Part shown: in pieces, positions 1 to 5,998 of the stretch | Layout: every line of letters begins with the position of its first letter | Position numbering within the stretch: the stretch's first letter is position 1 | Origin: a virus | Strand: one strand, 5' to 3' | DNA length: 64,000 nucleotides | IMG/VR virus record: IMGVR_UViG_3300021376_000037 | Location: 1-64,000 of that record | Program-made: the position numbers and the translations under genes | Notes under the pieces: model-generated | What the model saw: only the letters and a program-made list of their open reading frames with translations | Told to the model about the DNA's origin: nothing | The model's database searches: none

Positions 1-1
1 C

Positions 2-343
2 ATGAAACTGACCGAATGTATTGAGTGTGGCGAGCAGTTCAATCTTTATTCCCCCGAGAAGCGCAAGGCAGGAGGCAAGGCAAATCATTGTCCGCTGTGT
101 GCAGAGGAGACTGCTGTTAAATATGCTGGAGTCTCAGCAGGTGAGGGCAAGATGGGCAGCGTGCAGGTTCTTAAGTTTAGCAGTAACAGTGACCGTGCTG
201 CTTATCTTTCATTCTGGAAGGCAACAAGCGGTATGAACACAGGCAAACAATGTCAGATGCAGTTTCGTGCAAAGGAACCAAACGTTAAGTTCAAGACTGT
301 TGCAACATTTACTGGTAATGTAAACCATAAAGGAAAGGCATAA
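2..343 (+). CDS. Small zinc-ribbon protein, function unknown
   Basis: 113 residues. The N-terminus has two CxxC pairs (CIEC near residue 7 and CPLC near residue 30), as in a treble-clef or zinc-ribbon finger. The remaining ~80 residues have no motif I recognise. The ATG is at the second base of the window, so an upstream start cannot be excluded. It is followed after one base by the next gene, so the two are probably co-transcribed. A nucleic-acid-binding role is only an inference from the zinc ribbon. Confidence 0.6.
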   Translation: MKLTECIECGEQFNLYSPEKRKAGGKANHCPLCAEETAVKYAGVSAGEGKMGSVQVLKFSSNSDRAAYLSFWKATSGMNTGKQCQMQFRAKEPNVKFKTVATFTGNVNHKGKA

Positions 344-344
344 T

Positions 345-707
345 ATGAATAACTCTCGTAAGGCGTATATCATTCGTGAAAAAAATATGCGGGCGAGCGG
401 CACAGCATTAAAGCACTATAAAAGTTTTATTGGTTCGTTGATGAAAACTACCCGCGATGGTATATATCCAAAAGGTACCTTCTTTCTCATCAAGGATGTA
501 AAGAGATATAAAGTTTTCTTACTTTCTTCGTCCTCGGAGTGGACTGACAGGCAAAGACAAGACACCAGAGTTGGTTATAAGTTTGTCATTGACATTCTTG
601 ATACAAAGGGTAATAAGACTTTGGATAGAGTTAATATCTGTAATGTAAATACGTGTCCAACGAACATCTTACCTTATTCAAAACAAGTCATAAATCTTTA
701 TCAGTAA
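345..707 (+). CDS. Hypothetical protein
   Basis: 120 residues, basic N-terminal half, no recognised domain. The start lies just after the previous stop and is preceded by AAAGGAAAGG. I see no signal peptide or membrane segment. Codon use and G+C fit the small early-type genes around it. Confidence 0.6.
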   Translation: MNNSRKAYIIREKNMRASGTALKHYKSFIGSLMKTTRDGIYPKGTFFLIKDVKRYKVFLLSSSSEWTDRQRQDTRVGYKFVIDILDTKGNKTLDRVNICNVNTCPTNILPYSKQVINLYQ

Positions 708-727
708 ATAAGAAAGGAGTTGATAAT

Positions 728-829
728 ATGCCACACCCACATAAGAACCGCCCACGCAAGGGACGCAGGAAGATTGGTAGCAAGAAGCGCAGGGCACAGC
801 GTATTAACCGTAAGGGCGGAAAGCAGTAA
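728..829 (+). CDS. 33-residue, extremely basic microprotein
   Basis: Begins MPHPHKNRPRKGRRK and ends KGGKQ. 15 of 33 residues are Lys or Arg and two more are His; there are no acidic residues. A strong AAAGGAG ribosome-binding site sits about 8 nt before the ATG, and the next gene follows after 11 nt, so it looks like a true operon member. The composition suggests binding to nucleic acid or to an acidic partner. No known family is recognised. Confidence 0.6.
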   Translation: MPHPHKNRPRKGRRKIGSKKRRAQRINRKGGKQ

Positions 830-840
830 GGAAATAAACT

Positions 841-1065
841 ATGACCCCCAACAAGTTCAAGCAGGGACAGCTTGTAGAGATTACAACCTCTAATCCGATA
901 ATTGCAGAGCAGCTGAAGAAAAAGAATATAACTGTTATCGGTACTGTGTTGAACTGTAGATATAAGAGCGATGTTTACTTTGTATACTCACCCAACAATC
1001 CCTTCGGTGGAACAGGGTCACATTGGTATACAGGTAATGACTTGCGACCCCTAGTACCTATGTAG
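841..1065 (+). CDS. Small barrel-like protein (GxLV family), function unknown
   Basis: 74 residues. The opening FKQGQLVEI followed by alternating hydrophobic strands (VIGTVLN, DVYFVYS, LRPL) resembles the ~75-residue SH3/KOW-like proteins found in tandem at 8.7-10.2 kb. AAGGAAAT before the ATG is the likely ribosome-binding site. It is the last gene before a strong terminator hairpin at 1122-1147. Role unknown. Confidence 0.6.
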   Translation: MTPNKFKQGQLVEITTSNPIIAEQLKKKNITVIGTVLNCRYKSDVYFVYSPNNPFGGTGSHWYTGNDLRPLVPM

Positions 1066-1121
1066 TAGGGGGGGAGGGGGTCATCAAAAATGTATTACAG
1101 GTATAATATATAAGTAGCCAG

Positions 1122-1158
1122 CCGCCTATATAGAGATATATAGGCGGTTTCTTATATG
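1122..1158 (+). terminator. Rho-independent terminator-like hairpin
   Basis: A perfect 11-bp stem (CCGCCTATATA, loop GAGA, TATATAGGCGG) spans 1122-1147 and is followed by a T-rich tail (TTTCTTATATGTT). It closes the operon ending at 1065, and the next promoter starts at 1190. Confidence 0.75.
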
Positions 1159-1189
1159 TTCTACTATTGCGGCGGCTAGTTCTTTTGTG

Positions 1190-1218
1190 TTGACGTACCA
1201 CCCCGGCAGGAGTATACT
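1190..1218 (+). promoter_or_regulatory. Sigma70-like promoter without operator
   Basis: -35 TTGACG (1190-1195), 17-bp spacer, -10 TATACT (1213-1218). It lies right after the terminator and before the gene at 1245. Unlike the ten promoters downstream it has no TGTCAC/GTGACA palindrome, and its transcript has a ~20-nt leader. Confidence 0.75.
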
Positions 1219-1244
1219 AGGAGGGGTCTAAAGAAAAAAAATCT

Positions 1245-1592
1245 ATGCCATTCTATCACTACAGACAAAGGCGCAGCGGAGGTAGTTTTAGAGCACCCGC
1301 CGTTAATGTTTATGTCGAAGCTGATGATATTGAGGAAGCAAACAAAATCTTTGTTACTATCGATGGGTGTTATTTTGACCCAGATTATGAAAAAGATTGT
1401 GAATGCTGTGGAACTAGATGGAATGAACCTTACGATGAAAAAGGTCATTCAAACATCTATGAGGTCTACAGGAAAATAGATAAAGATAATACGGTTTCCC
1501 AAACGTGGGGTTCGCTAAGAGAGTTAACTAATAGCGGCAAAGTAGCAGAATATCTTATCAGGGAAAAGAATGGACAAGTCAAACTATTCTGA
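1245..1592 (+). CDS. Conserved phage protein with CxCCGxRW motif (DUF7296-like)
   Basis: 115 residues. It begins FYHYRQRRSGGSF, has a strand-rich middle (VNVYVEADDIEEAN) and then a cysteine motif CECCGTRW near residue 52. From memory this arrangement matches a small conserved phage family (DUF7296-like); I could not check the accession. The cysteines may bind metal. The end overlaps the next gene by 23 nt, which suggests translational coupling. Function unknown. Confidence 0.65.
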   Translation: MPFYHYRQRRSGGSFRAPAVNVYVEADDIEEANKIFVTIDGCYFDPDYEKDCECCGTRWNEPYDEKGHSNIYEVYRKIDKDNTVSQTWGSLRELTNSGKVAEYLIREKNGQVKLF

Positions 1593-1800
1593 GGAACAAT
1601 GTGGGGCATACATTGGCAAGCTGTGCCATGACATGAATAACAAGAAGCATATGTTTATGGTGTATGATATGTATTGGAAGATAAACCATAAGGGCGGTAT
1701 GTCTCTAGCTTATAAGTATATTTCCCTGCCGACAGGACGCTTGGGAGAATCACCTGTTAGTCATTTCCACGGTGATACGGCATTTGTAAGGTGGCTTTAA
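1570..1800 (+). CDS. Hypothetical protein
   Basis: 76 residues beginning MDKSNYSEEQCGAYIGKL. The start lies inside the previous gene and is preceded by GGGAAAAG. No recognised domain, signal peptide or membrane segment. It is the last gene before a long gene-poor stretch. Confidence 0.55.
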   Translation: MDKSNYSEEQCGAYIGKLCHDMNNKKHMFMVYDMYWKINHKGGMSLAYKYISLPTGRLGESPVSHFHGDTAFVRWL

Positions 1801-2092
1801 CCATATACATATGGTCATTGTGTAAAGCACCTTTACAGGTTGGGGTAAACGGCACCCTGTCGGGTTCACCCGGTCATTCCTCGATCATAGGCACACAGTG
1901 TATCACGTCTTAACGTTTTCTTCAATGAAAGCTTTTGAGGCTCGTAACCTCGCGGAATCATTAAGGAAAAGACAGATCAGACAGGAAAGCGGCCCGCAAA
2001 GAGTAGCGATGTTTTACATTATCCCGGCCCCCGTTTTTAGCCCCCCTGCGGAAAAAGTCAACCCCCGGTGTAAAAGTGTCACCGGCACGTTA
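1801..2092 (+). other. Gene-poor stretch with hairpins, no gene supported
   Basis: A perfect hairpin, TGTAAAG-CAC-CTTTACA, lies at 1821-1837. A second possible helix pairs AATGA (about 1925) with TCATT (about 1958) around GAGG/CCTC. An open frame at 1898-2143 has no ribosome-binding site, unnatural composition, and would cover a terminator element and a promoter, so I do not call it. GGTTGGGGTAAACGGCACC looks faintly like a tRNA D-arm, but no acceptor or anticodon stem can be built. Confidence 0.5.
2001..2038 (+). terminator. Recurrent terminator-like element, copy 1
   Basis: GTAGCGATGTTTTAC followed by CCCGGCCCCCGTTTTT at 2023-2038. This is the most degenerate hairpin of a five-copy family (others near 3210, 4389, 5489 and 6611). 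Each copy sits just before an operator-promoter module. Confidence 0.5.
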
Positions 2093-2155
2093 CGTCACGC
2101 GAGGGTGACACCCGAAAACGGGCAGGTTGCCAAGCGGCGCTAGGTGTGAGAATAT
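2093..2155 (+). promoter_or_regulatory. Operator plus sigma70-like leaderless promoter R1
   Basis: Palindrome CGTCAC-N6-GTGACA (2093-2110), short A-run, -35 TTGCCA (2127-2132), 17-bp spacer, -10 GAATAT (2150-2155). The ATG at 2163 begins 7 nt after the -10, so the transcript should start at or one base before the start codon. Confidence 0.75.
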
Positions 2156-2162
2156 ATGCGGC

Positions 2163-2300
2163 ATGAACGAAATCAACGGAATGACGAAGCGGAAGGTTCT
2201 CACGATTGCCCTAGGGATTGCCATTGTCGAGATAGCTCTTAGGCTTGCGGTCGTCGCCGCTATCGTGGCGGTTGTCAAGTTTGTGTGGGTGTCACTCTAA
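2163..2300 (+). CDS. 45-residue single-pass membrane protein
   Basis: Starts MNEINGMTKRK and continues with about 28 hydrophobic residues (VLTIALGIAIVEIALRLAV and onward), so it should span the inner membrane once. No Shine-Dalgarno sequence exists; the ATG is 7 nt downstream of the R1 -10 box, predicting leaderless translation. Its stop codon lies inside the spacer of the next operator palindrome (R2). No family recognised. Confidence 0.6.
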   Translation: MNEINGMTKRKVLTIALGIAIVEIALRLAVVAAIVAVVKFVWVSL

Positions 2301-2351
2301 AGCGACACCTTGAAAAAGTAGTTTGACCCTAACCCTTTTTTCCTGTAGATT
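2290..2351 (+). promoter_or_regulatory. Operator plus promoter R2 (leadered)
   Basis: Palindrome TGTCAC-N6-GCGACA (2290-2307), A-tract, -35 TTGACC (2323-2328), 17 bp, -10 TAGATT (2346-2351). The leader that follows contains ACGAAAGG as ribosome-binding site. It is nearly identical to the R8 promoter and leader at 5712-5762, so this module class is duplicated. Confidence 0.75.
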
Positions 2352-2381
2352 ATCCGCACACTCTAACGAAAGGCAAACACA

Positions 2382-3035
2382 ATGAACCTCAACCTCAAGT
2401 GGACCATGGGTAATGCAAAGCTTGTCAAGACCAGCGGTGAGGCTTATCGCGTGCTTGGCTTTGGCATCCCCGCTGATATGTCTTTCGACGGTGGCAATAC
2501 TTGTCCCGGCGCTAATGCTTGTCGCGGTGTCTGCTATGCAAAGCAGGGACGTTATATCATGGCAGGGGTTAAGAACGCTCGGATGCATAACTTCAATGCC
2601 TCCCGTGATGCTGCTTCCTTTGTGTCGTCTGCTATTGCAGACCTGACCCGTTTGGTTAAGCGTTACAACGTGGTTCGCTTGCACGATAGCGGCGATTTTT
2701 ACTCTCAGGAATATCTGAACGCTTGGAAGGCTATTGCTAATGCTTTCCCTAATACTATCTTCTATGCCTACACGAAATCTCTGCACCTTGATATTGAAAG
2801 CGATAAGCCTGCAAACCTTCGCATTATTCAGTCTCTCGGTGGCAAGTATGATGAAAAGATTAATCTCTCGCTCCCTCACTCTCGCATCTTTTCGACTCAC
2901 GCAGACCGTATTGCAGAGGATTATATTGACGGGAATGTGAGTGATATTCCTGCCATTGAAGGCGAGATTAATATTGGTTTGGTTTATCACGGAAACCGGA
3001 AGCTTACGTCTGCACAGAATGAGTTTTTCCGGTAG
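2382..3035 (+). CDS. GP88-family protein
   Basis: 217 residues. It carries the cysteine cluster CPGANACRGVCYAKQGRY (residues ~41-58), a VRLHDSGDFYSQEYL block (~99-113) and a FYAYTKS block. This order matches the phage GP88 family (named for a mycobacteriophage gene product), whose biochemical role is unknown. Three cysteines within 11 residues suggest a metal or Fe-S site. GAAAGGC lies 8 nt before the ATG. It is the largest gene of the first 8.5 kb and is driven by R2. A hairpin terminator follows at 3045. Confidence 0.75.
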   Translation: MNLNLKWTMGNAKLVKTSGEAYRVLGFGIPADMSFDGGNTCPGANACRGVCYAKQGRYIMAGVKNARMHNFNASRDAASFVSSAIADLTRLVKRYNVVRLHDSGDFYSQEYLNAWKAIANAFPNTIFYAYTKSLHLDIESDKPANLRIIQSLGGKYDEKINLSLPHSRIFSTHADRIAEDYIDGNVSDIPAIEGEINIGLVYHGNRKLTSAQNEFFR

Positions 3036-3044
3036 TAACACCCG

Positions 3045-3078
3045 CTTGCCTAGTGCTAATCACTAGGCAAGTTTCTTT
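3045..3078 (+). terminator. Rho-independent terminator
   Basis: A perfect 11-bp stem CTTGCCTAGTG / CACTAGGCAAG with loop CTAAT (3045-3071), followed by TTTCTTT. It lies between the GP88-like gene and the small gene at 3098, so it may limit rather than abolish expression of the latter. Confidence 0.8.
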
Positions 3079-3097
3079 AACTAACGAAAGGATAATA

Positions 3098-3208
3098 ATG
3101 ATTGACATGATTAAGGACGATCCGTTTGGTTTCTTTTTGCTGTATCCTATTTTGTTGTGTAACTGTATTGGCTTTGGGATATTACTTTCCGTTGTGCTTA
3201 TGCCGTGA
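3098..3208 (+). CDS. 36-residue membrane peptide
   Basis: Starts MIDMIKDDPFGFFLLYP; a hydrophobic stretch fills residues ~11-35. ACGAAAGGA lies upstream as ribosome-binding site, echoing the R2/R8 leaders. One of several single-pass microproteins in this region; no family recognised. The stop is directly followed by a terminator element at 3210. Confidence 0.5.
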   Translation: MIDMIKDDPFGFFLLYPILLCNCIGFGILLSVVLMP

Positions 3209-3209
3209 G

Positions 3210-3245
3210 TGTAAAGGGGCGTTACAAACCCCGGCCCCCGTTTTT
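3210..3245 (+). terminator. Recurrent terminator-like element, copy 2
   Basis: TGTAA/TTACA can pair (3210-3226), or alternatively GGGG (3216-3219) with CCCC (3229-3232). The element ends GGCCCCCGTTTTT. The two stems exclude each other, as in an attenuator; this is an inference. Confidence 0.6.
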
Positions 3246-3299
3246 AGCAGCCAGCCCCCGGTTGTCAAGCTCCGCCTGCTCAGTGTCACACCGGGGATG

Positions 3300-3362
3300 C
3301 GTCACGCTGCGGTGACAGAAAAAAAGATGCAGGTTGCAAGGGAGCGCGAACCGTGAGAGTAT
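3300..3362 (+). promoter_or_regulatory. Operator plus leaderless promoter R3
   Basis: Palindrome CGTCAC-N6-GTGACA (3300-3317), seven-A tract, -35 TTGCAA (3334-3339), 17 bp, -10 GAGTAT (3357-3362). The ATG at 3370 begins 7 nt after the -10. Confidence 0.75.
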
Positions 3363-3369
3363 ACCCACC

Positions 3370-3573
3370 ATGAACAACGAACACGACCCCATGTGCGAGC
3401 GGTGCGGTGAGGAACCCGCGCGGTGGCTTATTGAGCACGCGACTTATGGTGAGGCGGTGTGCATTGGTTGCGTTAATGACCAGCATGAATGGGAAACGCG
3501 GAAGGCGCAGCAGGAGAGGGAGCAAGCTTTTATGTCGATGGTGACGGAACCCATGATGGCTTACGAGGACTGA
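3370..3573 (+). CDS. Small zinc-finger protein, leaderless
   Basis: 67 residues with CERC (residues 9-12) and CIGC (~31-34), a two-CxxC zinc knuckle followed by a charged helix. A longer frame opens at a TTG inside the -35 box at 3334, but transcription should begin near 3369, so 3370 is the true start. There is no Shine-Dalgarno sequence. The stop codon falls inside the left half of the next palindrome. DNA or RNA binding is possible but not shown. Confidence 0.65.
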   Translation: MNNEHDPMCERCGEEPARWLIEHATYGEAVCIGCVNDQHEWETRKAQQEREQAFMSMVTEPMMAYED

Positions 3574-3633
3574 AACGCACGGGTGACAGTAAAAAAATCG
3601 CTGCTTGCAGATAACCCGAAATCGTGAGAGAAT
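3571..3633 (+). promoter_or_regulatory. Operator plus leaderless promoter R4
   Basis: Degenerate left half TGAAAC, N6, GTGACA (3583-3588), seven-A tract, -35 TTGCAG (3605-3610), 17 bp, -10 GAGAAT (3628-3633). The ATG at 3641 begins 7 nt after the -10. It overlaps the end of the previous gene. Confidence 0.75.
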
Positions 3634-3640
3634 GACCGGC

Positions 3641-3874
3641 ATGAACGACCTGATTAAGTGGACGAACGAGGCGACGGCGAATGTGGCGAAGTGGATCGAT
3701 GCGGATCCCTGCTTTTACAATGTGGCGAAGAACTGCCAAAAGGGACGTAACCCTTTCCGTGCCACCCGTAGTTGCATGAAGCTGCTCGGCTTCCACAAGA
3801 CTCCTGATCAGGTTTCCTTTTGGGATCCGAACATTAACATGAAGCAAATTAACTCTTTCATCAAGGATCTCTAA
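3641..3874 (+). CDS. Hypothetical protein, leaderless operon leader gene
   Basis: 77 residues starting MNDLIKWTNEATANVAKW, rich in Trp, Asn and Lys, with no recognised domain. The start is fixed by the promoter: the ATG is 7 nt past the -10, and a longer frame from TTG 3605 would begin inside the -35. It ends in TAATG shared with the next gene. First gene of a four-gene operon. Confidence 0.6.
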   Translation: MNDLIKWTNEATANVAKWIDADPCFYNVAKNCQKGRNPFRATRSCMKLLGFHKTPDQVSFWDPNINMKQINSFIKDL

Positions 3875-3942
3875 TGTTTACTTTTATTGTGCTTTGCATT
3901 TACGTCACTATCTTTTCACTCATGCTGGGAGGCAAGAACTAA
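3874..3942 (+). CDS. 22-residue hydrophobic peptide
   Basis: MFTFIVLCIYVTIFSLML followed by GGKN, almost entirely one membrane segment. Its start overlaps the previous stop (TAATG) and its stop overlaps the next start (TAATG), so it is translationally coupled on both sides. That coupling is the main support. It may be a real micropeptide or only a coupling device. Confidence 0.45.
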   Translation: MFTFIVLCIYVTIFSLMLGGKN

Positions 3943-4139
3943 TGGAACTTTCACTCGCTGATTTTCGTAAGGAACTCGGTATCACCACGCAGAGCGACTT
4001 TTGGGATTTGTTGAGCGATTGGAGTGAGGCAGAGAAGGTGCCAGCACTTTGCCGCGAATTGTGTGAGGTTGGACAGGGCGAAAAGTGCCAGCATGGTTGC
4101 CCGTCTATTATTGTTCGCATGATGAGGGGAGACAACTAA
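3942..4139 (+). CDS. Hypothetical protein
   Basis: 65 residues starting MELSLADFRKELGITT, with three cysteines in the C-terminal half. GGGAGG lies 9 nt before the ATG, which favours this start over an upstream in-frame codon. No known family. It sits in a tight operon between 3641 and 4386. Confidence 0.55.
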   Translation: MELSLADFRKELGITTQSDFWDLLSDWSEAEKVPALCRELCEVGQGEKCQHGCPSIIVRMMRGDN

Positions 4140-4140
4140 C

Positions 4141-4386
4141 ATGGCTGTTGAAAAGATTGGCAATGGTGGTTTCATGGTCACTGGTGAGCATATCGAGGCT
4201 TATCGCTTGCTGTCTTTGCGTATGGCATTGAAGCTTGGGTGTAGCGGCTTGAAGGGTCGCGTTAATGCTGCTAATATTGTGCGCGATATTCTGACAAACG
4301 CAAACCATACAGCTCCACGAAATAAGGAAAAGCTGCGAATCATGTATGATTATTATTTGCAGCAACAAGGTTTGCTCCAGCTGTAG
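4141..4386 (+). CDS. Hypothetical protein
   Basis: 81 residues, largely helical in appearance (AYRLLSLRMALKLG, KEKLRIMYDYYLQQQ). No motif recognised. Last gene of the R4 operon; a terminator element begins three bases after the stop codon. Confidence 0.55.
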   Translation: MAVEKIGNGGFMVTGEHIEAYRLLSLRMALKLGCSGLKGRVNAANIVRDILTNANHTAPRNKEKLRIMYDYYLQQQGLLQL

Positions 4387-4388
4387 AA

Positions 4389-4422
4389 GTAAAGGCGCTT
4401 TACAGCGCCCGGCCCCGGTTTT
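4389..4422 (+). terminator. Recurrent terminator-like element, copy 3
   Basis: Best copy of the family. GTAAAG-GCG-CTTTAC (4389-4403) and GGCGC-TTTACA-GCGCC (4394-4409) are both perfect and mutually exclusive. CGGCCCCGGTTTT follows. The second stem plus the T-run looks like a terminator; the first could act as an anti-terminator. Confidence 0.65.
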
Positions 4423-4426
4423 GTCA

Positions 4427-4491
4427 AGTGTCACCCTATCGTGACACTCCCAAATGTGACAGTTGCCGTTGTCAGACCCCTGCGCTATATT
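4427..4491 (+). promoter_or_regulatory. Operator plus leaderless promoter R5
   Basis: Perfect palindrome AGTGTCAC-N6-GTGACACT (4427-4448), a second GTGACA at 4456, -35 TTGCCG (4463-4468), 17 bp, -10 TATATT (4486-4491). The ATG at 4499 begins 7 nt after the -10. This is the cleanest operator of the ten. Confidence 0.8.
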
Positions 4492-4498
4492 GCTCACC

Positions 4499-4714
4499 AT
4501 GAACGAAGAAAACAGCAAGTGCTTTGAGTGTAACTGTGACATTCCCGCTTTCCGAGGGATGCAGGAAACCCGGATTAGCCGTTGGACCGGTAAGACGTTC
4601 CGCGTTGACCTGTGCGACCCGTGCTGGTTCAAGGACGAACCGGAAGACGAAGAGGACTGTAACGCAAAGGTGACACTCCAAAAAATGCAGGTTGACCGTA
4701 ACCCGAAGGCATGA
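4499..4714 (+). CDS. Small cysteine-rich protein, leaderless
   Basis: 71 residues with CFECNC near the start and CDPC near residue 39, a likely zinc-binding pair. The start is set by the R5 -10 box; no Shine-Dalgarno is present. The C-terminal quarter is encoded by the whole R6 operator and part of its promoter, so these ~57 bp are both coding and regulatory. Function unknown; similar in layout to the gene at 3370. Confidence 0.6.
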   Translation: MNEENSKCFECNCDIPAFRGMQETRISRWTGKTFRVDLCDPCWFKDEPEDEEDCNAKVTLQKMQVDRNPKA

Positions 4715-4720
4715 GAGGAT
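4658..4720 (+). promoter_or_regulatory. Operator plus leaderless promoter R6
   Basis: TGTAAC-N6-GTGACA (4658-4675), six-A tract, -35 TTGACC (4692-4697), 17 bp, -10 GAGGAT (4715-4720). The ATG at 4728 begins 7 nt after the -10. It lies inside the 3' end of the preceding gene. Confidence 0.7.
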
Positions 4721-4727
4721 ACACAAC

Positions 4728-4982
4728 ATGAACAACGACAACGACAACATCAGCAAGCGGATCGCGGTTCTCAACGCATGGTGGTTCACGGTTGGTCACA
4801 AGCACAGCAGGGACCACAAGCGGGTTGTTAAGCTTGTCAAGCGGGAAATGAAGGCGTGCGGTTTCCCGGTTCCGAAGGGTGGACATATTGCCTTGCAGAA
4901 CGCTTATACGAAGTTTCTTAAGGCTAATAATGCTTGGATTACTTACGGTGTCGGTCCCGTTGGCATCTGCTGCACCTACTAA
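4728..4982 (+). CDS. Hypothetical basic protein, leaderless
   Basis: 84 residues starting MNNDNDNISKRIAVLN. The middle is basic (HKHSRDHKRVVKLVKREMK) and the end is small and hydrophobic. No family recognised. The 4728 start is chosen because transcription should begin at about 4727. First gene of a four-gene operon. Confidence 0.6.
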   Translation: MNNDNDNISKRIAVLNAWWFTVGHKHSRDHKRVVKLVKREMKACGFPVPKGGHIALQNAYTKFLKANNAWITYGVGPVGICCTY

Positions 4983-4998
4983 GGAAAGGGATAACATA

Positions 4999-5223
4999 AT
5001 GGAAAACACCTACAACGGTTGGGCAAACTACGAGACTTGGAACGTCGCGCTGTATATTCAGAATGAGGAACCGCTGTATAGGATTGCAACGCGGTGTGAT
5101 TCTTATTCCGACTTTCTTTTCAAGTCTCACCGCATCCGTGGCGTCACGACTCCTGATAATGTGCTGTGGCACTCTTCCATTCTTAATTGGGACGAACTCA
5201 ACGCTATGATCAGGGATCTCTGA
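4999..5223 (+). CDS. Conserved phage protein, DUF7249-like
   Basis: 74 residues beginning MENTYNGWANYETWNVAL. The GWxNYETWNV(A/S)L(Y/W)I block is a signature of a small, widespread phage family that I recall as DUF7249; its function is unknown. AAGGAAAGGG precedes the ATG. The stop overlaps the next start (TGATG). Confidence 0.7.
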   Translation: MENTYNGWANYETWNVALYIQNEEPLYRIATRCDSYSDFLFKSHRIRGVTTPDNVLWHSSILNWDELNAMIRDL

Positions 5224-5303
5224 TGATTCATAAAAGCAACACAATCTTTTTCCTTCCTTCGCTGTATATTCCTGTTGGCATTATCATTTACCTCTGGAGA
5301 TAA
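5223..5303 (+). CDS. 26-residue membrane peptide
   Basis: MIHKSNTIFFLPSLYIPVG then IIIYLWR, a single hydrophobic span. Coupled to the previous gene by TGATG, with the next gene six bases downstream. Supported by context rather than by similarity. Confidence 0.45.
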   Translation: MIHKSNTIFFLPSLYIPVGIIIYLWR

Positions 5304-5308
5304 TAAAC

Positions 5309-5485
5309 ATGAATAATCCTTGCATCGACGGTCACAAGTCTCAGGCATACTGGAAGTATGACGCACGCGGCATCCCGCTTGCTAAGGTGTGCAAGCATTG
5401 TGTTGCGTTTAAGCTGTCAAAGTTTCGTCCAGAGGTTATCAATGATGCTAACTATTGGGCAGACGAGGTTATTGATAGCGATTAA
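5309..5485 (+). CDS. Conserved small phage protein with YDARGI motif
   Basis: 58 residues. The order GHKSQAYWKYDARGIPLAKV, then CKHC, KLSKFRPEV and DANYWADE, resembles a small phage family in which YDARGI is followed by a Cys pair and a KYRPE segment. It probably binds a metal ion. GGAGATAATAA precedes the ATG. Last gene of the R6 operon; an element with two hairpins follows. Confidence 0.65.
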   Translation: MNNPCIDGHKSQAYWKYDARGIPLAKVCKHCVAFKLSKFRPEVINDANYWADEVIDSD

Positions 5486-5488
5486 AAT

Positions 5489-5528
5489 GTAAGGAGTTTT
5501 TACTTGCCCCGGCCCGCGTTTTAGCGGG
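5489..5528 (+). terminator. Recurrent terminator-like element, copy 4
   Basis: GTAA/TTAC can pair at 5489-5503. CCCCGGCCCGCGTTTT follows and forms a second hairpin CCCGC-GTTTTA-GCGGG (5513-5528). It ends the R6 operon. Confidence 0.55.
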
Positions 5529-5576
5529 TACAAGGGGAAAAGCAAGGGGAAGTTTCCGTGTGTCACGCTGCGGTTG

Positions 5577-5639
5577 CGTCACCTGAATGTGACACCCGAA
5601 AACAGGTTGCTTGCAGGCAAGGGCAAGGTGTGAGAATAT
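5577..5639 (+). promoter_or_regulatory. Operator plus promoter R7, no intact gene
   Basis: CGTCAC-N6-GTGACA (5577-5594), AAAA, -35 TTGCAG (5611-5616), 17 bp, -10 GAATAT (5634-5639). All spacings match the family, but at the position where the other cassettes have ATG there is GTT (5647). Confidence 0.7.
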
Positions 5640-5646
5640 ATGTCCC

Positions 5647-5679
5647 GTTGAAGCAAGCGGGGACGGCAAGCAGGACTGA
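5647..5679 (+). pseudogene. Remnant of a leaderless cassette gene
   Basis: Exactly 7 nt after the R7 -10 the sequence reads GTT GAA GCA AGC and runs only ten codons to a TGA that falls in the next operator, just as the stop codons of intact cassette genes do. I read this as a gene almost wholly deleted with its start codon lost. It could instead be an unusual 10-residue peptide or a short RNA. Confidence 0.4.
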
Positions 5680-5740
5680 AACCCAGCGGTGACAGGTAGA
5701 AAAAAGGTAGCTTGACGGTTCAGCGGTTTTCCTGTAGATT
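5677..5740 (+). promoter_or_regulatory. Operator plus promoter R8 (leadered)
   Basis: TGAAAC-N6-GTGACA (5677-5694), six-A tract, -35 TTGACG (5712-5717), 17 bp, -10 TAGATT (5735-5740). The leader with ACGAAAGGCAAA is close to that of R2. Confidence 0.7.
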
Positions 5741-5774
5741 ATCCCCACACTGAAACGAAAGGCAAAAACAAAAC

Positions 5775-5996
5775 GTGATTACCCGTCAGTTTGGCATTGT
5801 GATTGAGAATCAGAAGGATTGGACGCTGGACGCGCTGCTGAATCAGTCTTGCATGAACGCAACGCATTGCGTCAACGCAGAGGATCCGCACGGTGAGCCT
5901 GCTCGCGTTTGGGCAGAAGGTGAGGGTCACGCCGAGCGTATCGCGGCGTTTCTGAAGTCTTACGGTTACACCATCATTGACACGGAGGAGGTTTGA
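5775..5996 (+). CDS. Hypothetical protein (GTG start)
   Basis: 73 residues beginning MITRQFGIVIENQKDW; a short alpha/beta protein ending in IIDTEEV. GTG is the only plausible start, placed ~13 nt after the AAAGG of the R8 leader. No domain recognised. First gene of a four-gene operon. Confidence 0.55.
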   Translation: MITRQFGIVIENQKDWTLDALLNQSCMNATHCVNAEDPHGEPARVWAEGEGHAERIAAFLKSYGYTIIDTEEV

Positions 5997-5998
5997 TT

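Noticed and set aside
1838-1900. tRNA-like stretch GGTTGGGGTAAACGGCACC
   Set aside because: No acceptor, anticodon or proper T-arm helix can be formed.
1898-2143. 81-codon plus frame before R1
   Set aside because: No ribosome-binding site; it would run through a terminator-like element and the operator.
2292-3041. 249-codon open frame on the minus strand opposite the GP88-like gene
   Set aside because: The plus strand has a recognised Cys motif and promoter; the minus frame has no ribosome-binding site or domain and is a shadow.
4108-4632. 174-codon minus-strand frame
   Set aside because: It covers two plus genes, a terminator element and the R5 operator-promoter; composition is not protein-like.
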